Source of the DNA: Euborellia annulipes
Lineage: Eukaryota > Arthropoda > Insecta > Dermaptera > Anisolabididae
NCBI GenBank assembly: GCA_023213315.1
Contig: JAKCPI010001762.1
Location: forward strand, 1 to 64,000
Direction: 5' to 3'
Length of the DNA: 64,000 nt
Positions 33,553 through 45,050 of this stretch are shown here, piece by piece. Each line of letters starts with the position of its first letter. Within the stretch, counting starts at the first letter, position 1. The notes under the pieces are model-generated. The model saw only the letters and a program-made list of their open reading frames with translations, searched no databases and was not told the DNA's origin. A program made the position numbers and the translations under genes.

Positions 33553-36500
33553 CTTGTAATAAAAGTTTTTAAATAAGACAAAGAGTGTGCTTCTTCCGTT
33601 GATCCTATTTAGGCAAGGCCCAATTAAGAGTTGAATTCTATTTGTTGAGTCTATTATATTAATTTTTATTAAGGAACTACAAATTTACTTTACCTTATGT
33701 GCTACATGCTTATGAATCAGTCCATCTTGATCAATATAAAAAACCGAAAATCCATCGAACCAGCTAAAAAATTTATAAATAATCAATTATTTTTTTAAAG
33801 TGTTGTGAGACAAATCAGTGGAGCAACCAGGAGAGAGAAGGAAAGGTTACATCCCCAAGAGAGTAAAAAAAATAGTTTCTAAGACAGGGGCGGCCAACCC
33901 AAATGATCTTGCGGGCATGGGCGTAAATAGGGGGGTCCCGGGGGGAGGGGGGGCGGTTCCCCCAGAAGGACCTCCGCCCCAAGAAAAATTAAGACGATAT
34001 AGGGCCTTCCAGGCCCCGAGGGGGGATTATTATTGTATAAAACAAGAATGACCATGATGACAAGTAATTGTCAAAATACGTATCAAGTGTTAATTTTATA
34101 ATTAATAAAACCTTTGAAACAAATAACTCAGTGTTTAATTTGTATATTTAATTTTAATTAACAAATCCTGGTTGCGCTACTGTAACAGTTTGACATATTA
34201 TTTCGTAAATTACCTTTCTTGACTATCCATTTCCTCTTTTAAGTTCCATAGTTTCAATTTCCAAAACGCTAACATTACCTAAAAATTAAATAATATGTTT
34301 ATTATAATTTTAATTAATAACTACTATTGTGATTTTATTTCTTACTTTAAGGGCTGATAATCCTCGAATTCTCCACCGTATTTTTACTGTTCCATCATGT
34401 GGATGTTGAGTGGCTTTAAGAATTTCTAATCTAACATAAGCAAACTTTAAATGTCCTATTATCCTAAGAAGAGCAATTTGTTTAACATACTGATATAATC
34501 CTCTATAATAAAAAAAAATTAAAATAAAAACAAGTTAATAATTAATAATAACAAGCATAAAATTTTATAATATTTACACTGTCTTGGTATTCCTGATATT
34601 ATTTTCAAAAATAATATTTTGATGATAAATTGTATAATCTAAAGGTTGGGTAAATAATTTCGGAAGCTGAAAAATAAATGTATTGGTGAATAAAAAAAAT
34701 GTATCTAAATACAAGTTCATTTATTAGGTCTTTGGAAATGACTACTACTTTTTATAAAAATGATTTTAAAGGAAGTTTGGCCTGATCAAGTATTGCACAC
34801 CTTTCTAGGGGGGGGGGGGGAGGAAGGGTTGAATTCCTACTTTTTTTGTGCAGTAATGTAATGAAAGAATAAATAATTTTTTAAGAATTTTGAACTCATA
34901 AACATGTATTTATTTATAGAGTTGTCTAGATTCTACAAAAAGGCAGGGTGGTTAAAAAAAACACTTTTTTGGATTTTGTCCAGGGCACTGGTCAAAAGTG
35001 GTTAAAACCGTCCAAAATTGGTTTTAACCACAAAATTAATTTAAATTGTATTGGAAAGGCCTACCAATCAATTTGAATAAATAGAGACGGAGTCTAAATG
35101 GCCTACGATCCGGAACGAAAAAGGCCTTAAATTAAATAAAAAAAAATATATATCCTAACCCTAAAAAAAAAAATGGTGTGACAAGCACAGAACACAACTT
35201 TCAATTAGCGAATATAAGAGAAAGTTTCAAAACTTTTAATTGAAACTATTGATCCGAAATTCCTGTAAATATAAAATTTATGTTATTTCTAAGTTCAGTT
35301 TTTAAGATCTTCCATTTCTGTATATTTTATGTTTTATGTAATTATGTAATTTTCTCGAAATATAAGAATACTAAGCTTATATGAAATTTATTTGTTTATT
35401 TCAATAAAAACCACTACTGGATTAAAACCAGGACGATTAAAACCCGTTTTAACCATCCTAGTTTTAACCGAACCACCCTGTAAAAATGCAGTTAATTCCC
35501 CTCCCCCCCCATTATGAAATAATTTATAATTTTATAATTCCAAAGAGCAAATAAATGTTGGATTTAAAATGAAGGAATATAAGGATTTTTTTACTAACCG
35601 AATTTGAAAGCACAACATAAACATGATTAAGTTTTTCAGGTGGAGGCTTCCCTGAGACGGGTTCTGGTACATTTTCTTCATATTTACTCGTTGTGGATGG
35701 TTCACTTCTCGCCTCTTTCGATTCCGCTAATAAAATCATTTGTTTTTCGAAATCTGATAAAAGTAAAGTTGGATCTCGTATTTGTTTTTCTCTAGAATTT
35801 AATGAATGGAATTCTAGAAATGATGGATTCAAATAATTTTTGTTTTGTGAATTTCCTTTGTCCTCGGTTAAAATTATATCATCCGCTGTCATTTCAAAAG
35901 TTTTCACATGCACAAACATCGGATTAAAGCAATGTAAAGAAGAATCTAAAATTTTATTTTCAACATCTTTAAATGGATATGGTTGTGATGTCTTTGGTGA
36001 AGTTAAAAATTTCGTTTTTGGATATGAGGATGTATATTCAACTGGTAAATATTCAGAAGTGTAAAAAGATGATTGAGAAGGCGGGGACTCGTGAGCACTC
36101 GACGTGTGTCCTCTACATTCATGACTGGGAACGTTTGAAGTGACAGTGAGAATCTAAAACAAAAAAAAAATTGGTCAACTGTTAAAAAGGAAGAAATAAT
36201 ATTAATATTTTCAGTGTGAACCAGTCTTATAGATTGTAATCTCATAAACGGCAAAAGGAAGAAATAATGTGTAAATGAACATTTAAAAATTAAAAAATGA
36301 ATTTTTGTTAACAAAGTGAAGGACTAACGACAGATCTGACAGCTGATCGACCAGCAACTCATATACCGCTAAATTAATGAGATGGTGGAGGTGTATGCTT
36401 GTAGTGTAGTTATTGTATTGCATATTTAATAGAAGTAGAAAGATAATAAATATAAGTCATCAAAAAAAGTAGATACTTCCGATTATATAGATAATATATA

Positions 36501-37617
36501 TATATATATGAACATAAATAGCAATTTTAAAATATTTTGTTAGTGAAGTGAATAGCTGAATCAATATGTAGTAGAATAAATAAAAGGCCCTTCTCCTTTT
36601 GTTTTTTTTTCTTCCTGGCTGCGTGTGTTTTGGTTTTGGGGTTGGGCTTTTGCCCTTTCAAAAAAAAAAAAAAAAAGCAGTTATGTTTATTTTTTTTATT
36701 ATAGATCCCCCTGCGACGTTTCGGTCGACCAACTTCATGGCTAGGGTTCAGTCAAGCGAAAACCCTCTTCTGTTCTTTGAGACATTTCATAAAATTCATT
36801 ACGATCTAACAGATATAAAGCCAATATGACTTTGGCGTTGAATGTGTTATAATATCTGATAGATCGAAATGAATTTTATAAAATGTCTGTCAAAGAACAT
36901 AAGAGGGTTTTCTGTTGACTGAACCCTAGCCATGAAGATCGCATAGTCGACCGAAAAGTTGCTGTGGGTTCTATAATAAACATAGCTGCCTTTTATTTAT
37001 TCTACTTTAAAATATTTATATAACTATTATAAAAAGACATTATATAGCCATATTTACAAAATATGTTCTACAGTTGATGTTCTCCCAATGACAACGAAAT
37101 TTTTAAATAAAATGAATTCTATCATTTTTAGCAGAACATTTTTCAACTTTTAATAATAAAGCTTTAACAATGTTTTAAGTTAGACATATATTTTCCTCAA
37201 ATGTATGTGTTTAAATAATTGAAAGTATATACATATATATTATTATATATGTTTCGTGGGGGAATGGTAAGATATAATCGTGTAAATTAGAAAAATTAGA
37301 TATTTAAAAATAGTTTTTTAATATTATATAATTATCAAAAATAATAAACAATTCAAAATTATAGAAAATTAATTATTATATATAAAATAAAATTTATAAT
37401 TTGATAGATGATAATAATGTTTTGACATTATAATTAAAAAACAAAAAATTTATTCGTTTTATTAATTAATTATTCATAAATAAAATTGAAAATAAAAAAT
37501 GACATAATGATAGAATATTACGAAAGTTGAAAGCGTTATTTTGGTATTACTTACTGGTTTTCGTGCTGAAATCAATTGATTGAACTTATTAGGTAATGTT
37601 CTCAAACAAATTGCCAT
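33263..37617 (-). CDS. C6orf136 homologue (DUF2358 family), 7 exons
   Basis: Exons: 37617-37555, 36153-35599, 34666-34578, 34502-34346, 34278-34214, 33763-33694, 33460-33263, GT-AG and in phase, 398 aa. The C-terminal half follows human C6orf136: [18 protein letters not shown] (human ELPKLFLQSHDYSLY), then [20 protein letters not shown] (human AHLRLEVLQLTRHPENW), [27 protein letters not shown] and MMPEDKEV. The human protein is of unknown biochemical function; the domain has an NTF2-like character. The N-terminus ([20 protein letters not shown]) is basic and lacks acidic residues, compatible with mitochondrial import. The central 185-residue exon is Ser/Pro-rich and poorly conserved. Confidence 0.92.
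33816..34182. mobile_element. hAT-like MITE in C6orf136 intron
   Basis: CAGTGGAGCAACCAGGA at the left and TCCTGGTTGCGCTACTG at the right are inverted repeats of 17 bases with two mismatches. The flanking 8-mers do not match well, so the target duplication has decayed or the class is different. Confidence 0.6.
34944..35480. mobile_element. hAT-like MITE, 537 bp, in C6orf136 intron
   Basis: CAGGGTGGTTAAAA at the left and AACCGAACCACCCTG at the right are inverted, with further complementary GTTTTAACC words inside both ends. The flanking 8-mers CAAAAAGG and TAAAAATG agree at 6 of 8 positions. It contains a fragment of the hairpin-terminal family (GGTGTGACAAGCACAG near 35175). Confidence 0.65.
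36571..37005. mobile_element. foldback element with paired hammerhead-like motifs
   Basis: GTAGAATAAATAAAAGGC (36571) and its complement (ending 37005) are the outer ends; the left arm has an extra 90-base T/G-rich insertion near 36590-36677. In the right arm, GAACCC and AGC (36921-36930) pair with GCT and GGGTTC (36961-36971) around CATGAAGA, a TCG..CGA stem and GAAAA. The left arm, minus strand (36749-36704), keeps GGTCGACCGAAACGTC. The cores are degenerate (CATGAAG). Intron 1 of the C6orf136 homologue. Confidence 0.65.
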
Positions 37618-37935
37618 TTTTCTCGAGTAAATCTTATCCAATTTTAAAGAATTATTATTTAAAAAAATAAAAAAAAAAAGAAAATTATTAATTCATTTCA
37701 ACGTATAAAGTAACCTAAAACGTGTTTTGCCAAAAAGCCGTGTTAGGGTTAGAAAGCGATGCTAGCGTAACCAAGTGGTCATCAGGAGAACCTTAGATGG
37801 AAAATGGCTTATGCAAAATATATGTAACCTTGTGTATGACCTGTGTGCAAAATATTTGTGATCTAAAACGATCATGATAAAAGAGAAAAAATAATTTGAT
37901 TTTCGGTTTAACTCTGGTTTATTTGTAAAAATTAC
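37618..37935. other. 5' flank of the C6orf136 homologue
   Basis: AT-rich sequence upstream of the start codon; no core promoter motif could be singled out. Confidence 0.35.
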
Positions 37936-38262
37936 AACGTTTCGGCCACTCATTCTGAGGCAAGGATCCAGAGCAAGGGCGGATCCAAAGGTGTTTCTCG
38001 GGGGGGGGGGGGGTAATCTGGAGTGACTCGTCTCACAGCACACTATTTTTTCTTAATTTCAGTAATTTAAAGGCGCATTCTGTACTTGTTTGCCAGAATA
38101 TAAATACAAATCAAATTTTTAAGTATTAATTTTTAAAATTTTACATTCAAAATAAATTTTTTTTCGAAAAAAAAAGTATTTTTTTCAAATCTCGGGGGGG
38201 GGGGGGGTAATTACCCCCTTTACTCTCTTGTATCCGCTCTTGTTCTGAGGCCTTCTTCAGGT
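37936..38262 (-). ncRNA. hammerhead-like motif interrupted by a hAT-type element
   Basis: On the minus strand: stem I strand ending AC (about 38262-38261), CTGAAGA (38260-38254), one extra A, stem II strand GGCC (38252-38249), loop start, then the insertion 38242-37961. After it come the loop remainder, GGCC (37947-37944), GAAA (37943-37940), CGTT, and a return strand beginning GT. Without the insert the loop would be about 11 bases. The usual CGTC is CGTT here. Confidence 0.45.
37961..38242. mobile_element. hAT-type element with poly-G blocks
   Basis: Exact 8-bp duplication TTCTGAGG at 37953-37960 and 38243-38250. The left end carries CAAGGGCGGATCCAAAG a few bases in and the right end its approximate complement GTATCCGCTCTTG. 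Two G12-G14 runs and text shared, inverted, with the poly-G unit at 5035-5275 lie inside. Confidence 0.75.
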
Positions 38263-38932
38263 ACAATTCAGCTAAGACTATAAAGGAAGAAGTCCACAGA
38301 ATGAGCGGCTGAAACGCTTTTACTAATGACAACTGTGAAAGCTTAAACACCATGATAAAATAAACTTTATTTAACTGAAATTAATTTATGTGGGGCAAAT
38401 AAAAAAAAAGCTTTATAATTAATTGAAACGACCAGATTTTTATTTTTTCACAAATCCTTTCCCTAATTATAATGACAACAAAAACAGTGCAGGATTTGGA
38501 TTTGAACTCGGAAAGTTTGGTAAAGTGTAGATGGTAAAAATATAAGTGTTGACCACTTTAATAACTCAACCACCTTTAGAAAAATAGACCATATAAGAAA
38601 CATTGAATAAAAGACGTATTAAAAAAAAATTTAATATTGCACATACAGGGGCGGATTAATGCAATTTTGTCGGGGGGGGGGGGGTTTATTTTATTTTTTT
38701 TTTTTATTTAAGGACTTTGTCGGCATCTATGGCCATTTAGACCCCCACCCCTTTCCTATTTATTTAAATGGATTGGTAATTATTAATAATAATTAAAAAC
38801 TCTATATAGCTAATAGTACATGTTATTAATTCTTAAAGTTCTCCTGATTACTTATTGATGATCAAACTCGGGCCTGACCACCCAACTCTATATTATAGAA
38901 AAAAGCATAAATAACATGTATCATATACTATA
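38263..38932. other. intergenic DNA with element fragments
   Basis: A hAT-like left end (CAGGGGCGGATTAATGC, about 38647) followed by a poly-G run, and a SINE tail (TCGGCATCTATGGCCATTT, about 38719), both without matching partners. No gene. Confidence 0.45.
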
Positions 38933-39240
38933 TATGCGGATGATTTGAAGATTTTTAAATGTATCAGAGGAGATCTTGATCAGGAAGGGGTTCAGAATGA
39001 CTTTGCTCGGTCGACGAATGGTGTGCCAAAAACGACTTAGGACTACATCTTAACATAAAGAAATGTCATTTAATAATTTTTTCTCGTAGAATGACAAACA
39101 ACGTATTTAATTTAAAACTTACCGGAACCCCCTTTTTAAAGAGTAAATCGGTGAACGACCTGGGTGTTGCTTTTGGTCAGAAATTAAACTTTAATATCCA
39201 CGTTGAGCAAATCGTTGGTACCCACACACGGAAATACAGA
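38933..39240 (+). pseudogene. non-LTR retrotransposon reverse transcriptase fragment
   Basis: Translation from 38933 starts YADDLKIFKCIRGDLDQ, the catalytic YADD box of a LINE-type reverse transcriptase. After a frame change it continues LNIKKCHLIIFSRR, then MTNNVFNLKL, VNDLGVAFGQKLNFNIHVEQ, matching the region after YADD in CR1/Jockey-type elements. At least two frame disruptions are present, so it is a dead fragment. Confidence 0.75.
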
Positions 39241-39289
39241 TCACTTTTTTGGATTCAGGGGAACTCGAAAATATACAAAATAAATTTTT

Positions 39290-39690
39290 GAGATATCTCT
39301 TTTTATAGATCTAAGGGGAACTCAACTGCGGGAACTGAGATGTCTGTTGAGATTGGTCTTGAAAGTCTGAAGATTGTAGGTTTTGGGGAAGATAGACGCA
39401 GGGAGCTTGTTCCAATCGCGGGAGGTCATGGGGACAAAGGAAGATTGGAATTCACTAGCTCTTTACATAATTATTATTTCCTCTTCTTGAATATCTTAAT
39501 ACAAGTGTAACTTTTATATATATATACAGTATATATATATATATATATATTAATATATAGGGTTAGTCATGATCTGAACAGCAGGGATGCTGGAACGATG
39601 CCTCCCTCCCTTGTGTTCCTTGTATATGTTGCTTTGGATGGGATAATTGATTTTAATTCGGCAGAGCATTGATCATGGTAAAGGAGGTAA
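39290..39690 (-). pseudogene. non-LTR retrotransposon C-terminal fragment
   Basis: On the minus strand, frames give LLYHDQCSAELKSIIPSK and TYTRNTREGG near 39685-39590 and, farther on, WNKLPASIFP-like text opposite 39380-39440. This is the usual C-terminal end of Jockey/CR1-type reverse transcriptases. It lies head to head with the YADD fragment at 38933-39240 on the other strand. Related text is at 60020-60450. Confidence 0.65.
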
Positions 39691-39699
39691 ATCCTATTT

Positions 39700-40225
39700 T
39701 TTTGTGCAGACATAAGCTTATTACTTTCTCGTACCCTATATATGAAATATATAGAGAGAGAAAGTATTGCGATCATGTCAAAAATTCGATGTCGAGATTT
39801 TGATGGATATACATGTTTTGAGGTCCCCTGAGTCCAAAAAAAGTGGGTCCCGCAAATTGGTCTGTGTGTGTGTGTATGTATGTGTGTCTGTGTGTGTGGA
39901 CAGATTTTTAGCATGAAGGAGTTGAGCTAGCGGATTGAAATTTTATATTTAACTTAGGTACCTTTGAAGAATCTCAAAATAAGCTTTTGAACAAAATCGG
40001 CCAAAAAGTACTAGTACTTTACTGATGTACTTTTTCAGTTTTTTTCGATTTTCTCAAAATTCCCTCCAAGGATTTTTTTTAAAATTCATAAATGAACTAT
40101 TTTTTAGATGCTCTTTAAAATGTATATTCTCATTTTGCCGTTGAAATCTTCTGAAGACCACTTTACTCTTGTTCTTCATAGGAAAGATAGAAATGGTTGC
40201 CATGGTAACGGAATTTAAATCTTTT
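39700..40225 (-). mobile_element. hairpin-terminal repeat family, minus-strand copy
   Basis: Same family as 6190-6680 and 50935-51610, inverted: the terminal TATATAGAGAGAGAAAGTA near 39748, GATGTCGAGATTTTGATGG, a TG-rich tract (39860-39895), AGTACTAGTACTTTACTGA and GGTTGCCATGGTAAC (40195-40209). Confidence 0.75.
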
Positions 40226-40251
40226 TCTTTTTATTAGATTAAAAATCAATT

Positions 40252-40530
40252 GCCCTCGGGGCATGGCGTAGAGGTTAGCGTGCTAACCTCGTATACCAAA
40301 CGTCGCGGGTTCGGACCCCAGGCAGTCCGATGATTTTATTTAAGCCAATTGGATACCAAATGGCTTAAATAAGAATGCCTGGACCCCTATATGTATATTT
40401 ATATAATAACGGTTATCGTCTAAAGTCTTAAATGGCCTGAGTTGCCGAAAAGACTGTGTGAATGCGTGTGTGAGTGTGAGTGTGAATGAGAAAAAAGTGT
40501 GAATGTTTTTTTTTTAAAAAAAAAAAAAAA
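40252..40530 (+). mobile_element. tRNA-derived SINE, fullest copy
   Basis: The head has GGCGTAGAGGTTAGCGTG (A-box region) and GGTTCGGACCCC (B box, about 40310-40321). The body has TTTAAGCCAATTGGATACC and TTAAATGGCCTGAGTTGCC, a TG-rich stretch, and a final poly(A) of over 20 bases. It defines the family seen at 1745, 2071 and 60853. Confidence 0.75.
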
Positions 40531-40954
40531 AAAAAAAATCAATTATTATTTAAATTCCCATTTTTTTAAAATTTATTTGTGTCTTTAATTGTTTCAAAGA
40601 AAACATATATGTCTCTCTCTCACTTGCAAACATTATCGTCTCTCTCTACTCTTTTTAAATTCCCTTTCCACCTTATCTTCGCATAGGAACAATGTTAATT
40701 TCCTATAGGGATTTGTATGTTAATTTAGATTCAAAAGGGGGTCCCCTTTAGAACTTTTTAGGCATTTAAAATTTTTTTTTCCAATTCTTATGAAATTTTG
40801 TATTTATTTACGATTCTATATTGTGTATAAAATGTCCAAATATGAGATTAAAATTTTGAAAAATAACCATAGTTTATTTGAAGCAGTCAACATTTAAAAT
40901 GCAAGTTTGAAACTAAGGTGCTATCGGAAACTAAATATATCTCGACACAAAAAA

Positions 40955-41205
40955 TCTGGTGTGACCAGCACAGTGCGCAACTTTCTCTTACCGAAGGGTA
41001 AGAGAAAGTTGTGTGCTGTGCGCCAGTCACACCAGATTTTTTTTAGTTTCAGCCGATATAAAAAAAGACTTTTTTGGATTCAGGGGAACTTAAAAAGTGT
41101 ATATCCATCAAAATCTCGACATCGAATTTTTGATATGAATCCAATACTTTCTCTCCCTATATATTATTGTAACATATATATAGAGGTAAGAGAAAGTAAA
41201 AACAT
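40955..41205 (+). mobile_element. hairpin-terminal repeat family, short copy
   Basis: A compact copy: hairpin from AATCTGGTGTGACCAGC (40963) to CAGTCACACCAGATTTTTTT (41024), then directly the distal end with CATCAAAATCTCGACATCG and ATAGAGGTAAGAGAAAGTA. Most of the interior is deleted. Confidence 0.7.
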
Positions 41206-42580
41206 GGTAAATATTTACATTTTGTTACCATGGCGACCATTTCTTTATCTTTCCTATGAATACAAGCGTAAAGTCAAGGCGTAGTGTCCTTCAAAAGTTC
41301 CAGGTACCAAAGGTCAAGGGTTCGCATCCCAGACGAAAAAAATGGCATCTGCTCCCCCCCCCCATAATAATCAACAGAGATATAAAGTGAGATTCAAATG
41401 TTTTGTCCTGTTTTCATTAGCATATCTTGAAAATTTTATATTTCTGAATAATTTTGTTCTAATTATATATTTCTGAACCAAATGATCATGGTACTTAATA
41501 CTTTTGAAATATATAATTTTTTTCGATATTAAAGTTCAGTTGTTTTGTGATAAGGTATGAAACTTTGTGTAGCTTTATATAAATTTTTTAATGAAGCTAT
41601 TATTTTTTTGATACATTTTTTATAAATTTTCATTTTACTATTTTTTTTTTTTAATATAAAAACATTGGAGAAATTAAAATTATAATTAAAGAGAATATAA
41701 AGGATACGGTATTTAAAAAAATACAATTTTATTGATTTAAAATTTTATTCGTCTAGATACTAAGAGCGTGTAAAAAGTTAATTAATATCATTAAATAGCT
41801 TATCAATCACACAAATGTTTGGTCTTGGGCAAAAAGAAAGATTAAAAAAAAAAAATAGAAAAAATCCTCTTCTTGTCCTCTAGGAAACCAAACGTCCAAG
41901 CAAAGTGGCCATCTAAATAATTATTATATAACGAAATCTGATTAAAAAAGGACGGGCTGATTACTTGTGCTTATATTCAGGTTTTAAATTATATCAATTT
42001 GCTCAAAGTAATTAAGAGAATTTCTCATTATTTTATATTTTACAATTATTTGGACAAATCGATTTCTTCAAATCAATTAAAAACAGTAAAAAAACTTAAA
42101 TAAATCATTATATAGGAATAGATAATTACATAAATATAAAATTATAATTCTAACTTTTAATTTAAGTTAGAATTATTCTTTCAAATTTATTTATAAAATA
42201 AATAATTGGAAACCTCTTTTCCCCAATAACATTAAAATATTTCCTTTAAATAGAAATTAAAAGAAGTGTCTTCTCTTGAATATTTTCAATCAAATTTTTA
42301 AAATCATCATTTTCATTATGAATTAATTATTTACATATAATTAAAATAGGTATGTTTTAAAAATATTCTTTAAAGAGAAAACTTTTCTCATATTAAAAAT
42401 ATACAAATATATTTACATATAATATTTAAAGGAAAAAATCACAGTGTCTTTTCGCTTTTCCAATATAATTTTAAAACCGAAATTAATAGCAGGGCCGGCG
42501 GTTTTTGGGGCGCAGCTCATTGTATTATCGTCCTAAACAAAAGTGAAATTTCTTTGAGCTAGAAAGGCGCATCTTTAATA
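41206..42580. other. AT-rich intergenic DNA
   Basis: A tRNA B-box-like GGGTTCGCATCCCAG near 41319 (SINE remnant), a C run near 41356, and a hAT-like left end CAGGGCCGGCGG near 42491 without a clear partner. No gene seen. Confidence 0.4.
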
Positions 42581-43768
42581 ACACTAGTCGACAAGGTTTT
42601 TTTCACAAGATATTTGATTAGTGAACCTAGTGCATTTTTTCACCCTGAATTCAGATATGTAGTTAGAATTTTTCCATCAGGCACAGTTTTAGAGATATAG
42701 AGCAAAATAGATTTTAGTCGAAAATGGGCTCTAAAACGGCTTTTATTTAGAATGTTCAAATTATTTTTAACGCCGCACCCCGTCAAATTATGCAGATAGT
42801 TAGAATACATATAAATTTTAAGTTTCATTCCAATCGGAGGTCATTTAGACGTGCCGCAAACGGCTTAAAGTTTCAAAAAATCGAAATTTCCAAGATTTTT
42901 TTTGCTTTGGTCACCCCTAATACAATTTTAGATACCCCTGAATGCAAAACACATATATGTACGATATTCTATAGTTCTTTGGCTTTCTAAAAATCATTCA
43001 TTCGTAAAAATCTGCTAATTATTAACGAAATTATTAACAAAAACGTGAGCAAAGAAAAAACACAAGTACACTCACTGGTCGAAAAAAATGGACCTCTTGT
43101 TCTTTTAGAAGTATAAAGAAAGATATGAGATTCAAAAAATATTTTTTTTTAATAATATATAATAAAGTTAGTGCCCGTGACTCGATGCTCAGAGAGGATA
43201 CATTAGCTTCTCGTGGATAGGGTTCGCTTTTTAATTCAATTGAAGTCCATTTTTTTCGACCAGTGAGTGTACTTGTGTTTTTTTCTTTGCTCACGTTTTT
43301 GTTAATAATTTCGTTAATAATTAGCAGATTTTTACGAATGAATGATTTTTAGAAAGCCAAAGAACTATAGAATATCGTACATATATGTGTTTTGCATTCA
43401 GGGGTATCTAAAATTGTATTAGGGGTGACCAAAGCAAAAAAATCTTGGAAATTTCGATTTTTTGAAACTTTAAGCCGTTTGCGGCACGTCTAAATGACCT
43501 CCGATTGGAATGAAACTTAAAATTTATATGTATTCTAACTATCTGCATAATTTGACGGGGTGCGGCGTTAAAAATAATTTGAACATTCTAAATAAAAGCC
43601 GTTTTAGAGCCCATTTTCGACTAAAATCTATTTTGCTCTATATCTCTAAAACTGTGCCTGATGGAAAAATTCTAACTACATATCTGAATTCAGGATGAAA
43701 AATACTTCTAGAATTTCATATCTTTATTCTTGTGAAAGAAAAAAAGTTGCATTTTTGTCGACTAGTGT
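42581..43768. mobile_element. 1.2-kb near-perfect palindromic element
   Basis: The outer ends are ACACTAGTCGACAA and TTGTCGACTAGTGT; arms are about 42581-43093 and 43245-43768. The arms are so alike that an identical 62-residue open frame reads out of both (42828-42640 minus and 43510-43698 plus). At the inner boundary a second inverted pair (CACTGGTCGAAAAAAATGG and its complement) surrounds about 150 bases, part of which is SINE-like. No transposase. Confidence 0.85.
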
Positions 43769-44580
43769 AATTAAAACTTCTTTTCTCCCATTTAGATTTT
43801 CTAACTCCAACATATTCTTTTCCAAAATCAAGCATCGAAGATAATACAGAGTCTTTTCCATTATTTTCTCAAACCCCGAAAACCTTCAGCCGGCTCATGT
43901 TAATTGCTAATATTTTTGAAGTAATAAAAAAAGCATTCATTCTACCATAATGATTTAATCACTTAACTTAGAAGCAAAAAAAGAGGTTCCCCCGCCAAAA
44001 AAAAAGGATAATTTATAACAAATACATAAGGTCTGTTCGTTTCGCTTGCCATTGCAGTATAATTTATACATTTTGCCATTCATTCTGTTCGTTTAATTTT
44101 ATGCACACTAGGTGCAAGCTACAAAACTTGTATCTTTTGACCAAGATAGCACCATGGCAAATGAAACGAACAAACCTATAAATTCCAGTGAAATTGTATA
44201 TTAATTCAATTAAATAATCTGTCTATCTATTTTTAAATTAAACAATTTGTGATAAGTTTAATAATTAATTTTACACATGGAATGCTAATTTGTTTAGAGG
44301 GTTTAATAATTTATACTAATGAAATTATTTTTTCTATAATAAGATTCGAATAAAAAAGAATGGAAAATTAAAAATTTACAATTGGGTTTTTAGAGAAGAA
44401 AACCAGCTATTTATTCTATCACATGATAAATTATAATGAGAATAAATTCAAAGTGAATTAACAAAAAGCTATACGATGAGTTTTTCACACTATCCTGACT
44501 AATCAGGATATACTGGGAGAAATGAAAAAAATCCTATATTTTTGGCTAAAATAGGTTCTTTCTCAAAACAAGAAATGATT
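43769..44580. other. AT-rich intergenic DNA with a small MITE
   Basis: At about 44030-44176 lies a 147-bp inverted-repeat element: GGTCTGTTCGTTTCGCTTGC at the left, ATGGCAAATGAAACGAACAA at the right. The rest is AT-rich without features. Confidence 0.5.
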
Positions 44581-45050
44581 TTATTATGGGAGTTTTTAAT
44601 TATAGGGCACATTTTGTTATTAATTATTTATTACTAATATAAATACTGTACAAAGAACTTTTCGACTGCTTATTCTGCTTCTAATAATACTCTACTGAAG
44701 AAAAAAAATTTTGGGGGGCGCATGATAGAGGGGCCCCTAGCGCCGCAGTCGTTTTCAAGTACTGTGCTCTTGTTCCGACCCAAGACAACTAACCGTTGAA
44801 GTGAAGGGACCGTTATGTGCGTTTTATATATAACTAGGTCAGCGGTATCTACAGACATTCCTATGAAGTAAGATATTGTATGTAAAATGCACGCAACGGC
44901 CTCTTAGAGGTTAGTTCACTTGAGTCTGAACAAGAGTACAGTACTTGAAAACGATTGCACAGAATAAGCAGTCAAAACGTTGTACAGTATTTATATTTTT
45001 AACAAATAATTAATAGAAAATGAGGTCTATAATTAAAAACTCCAATAATA
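44581..45050. mobile_element. foldback element related to 12640-13075
   Basis: Outer ends TTATTATGGGAGTTTTTAAT and its complement near 45050. Both arms carry GTACTTGAAAACGA/TCGTTTTCAAGTAC, a TGC..GCA stem and a CGAAA/AAAACG block in hammerhead-like order. The left arm is interrupted by about 60 bases (44690-44745) with a GGGGGGCG block. Confidence 0.6.

Noticed and set aside
41310..41340. tRNA gene at a GGGTTCGCATCCCAG word
   Set aside because: Only a B-box-like word is present, without D arm or acceptor stem.
42640..43698. Identical 62-residue frames on both strands
   Set aside because: They are mirror images in the arms of a palindrome and show no protein-like conservation.
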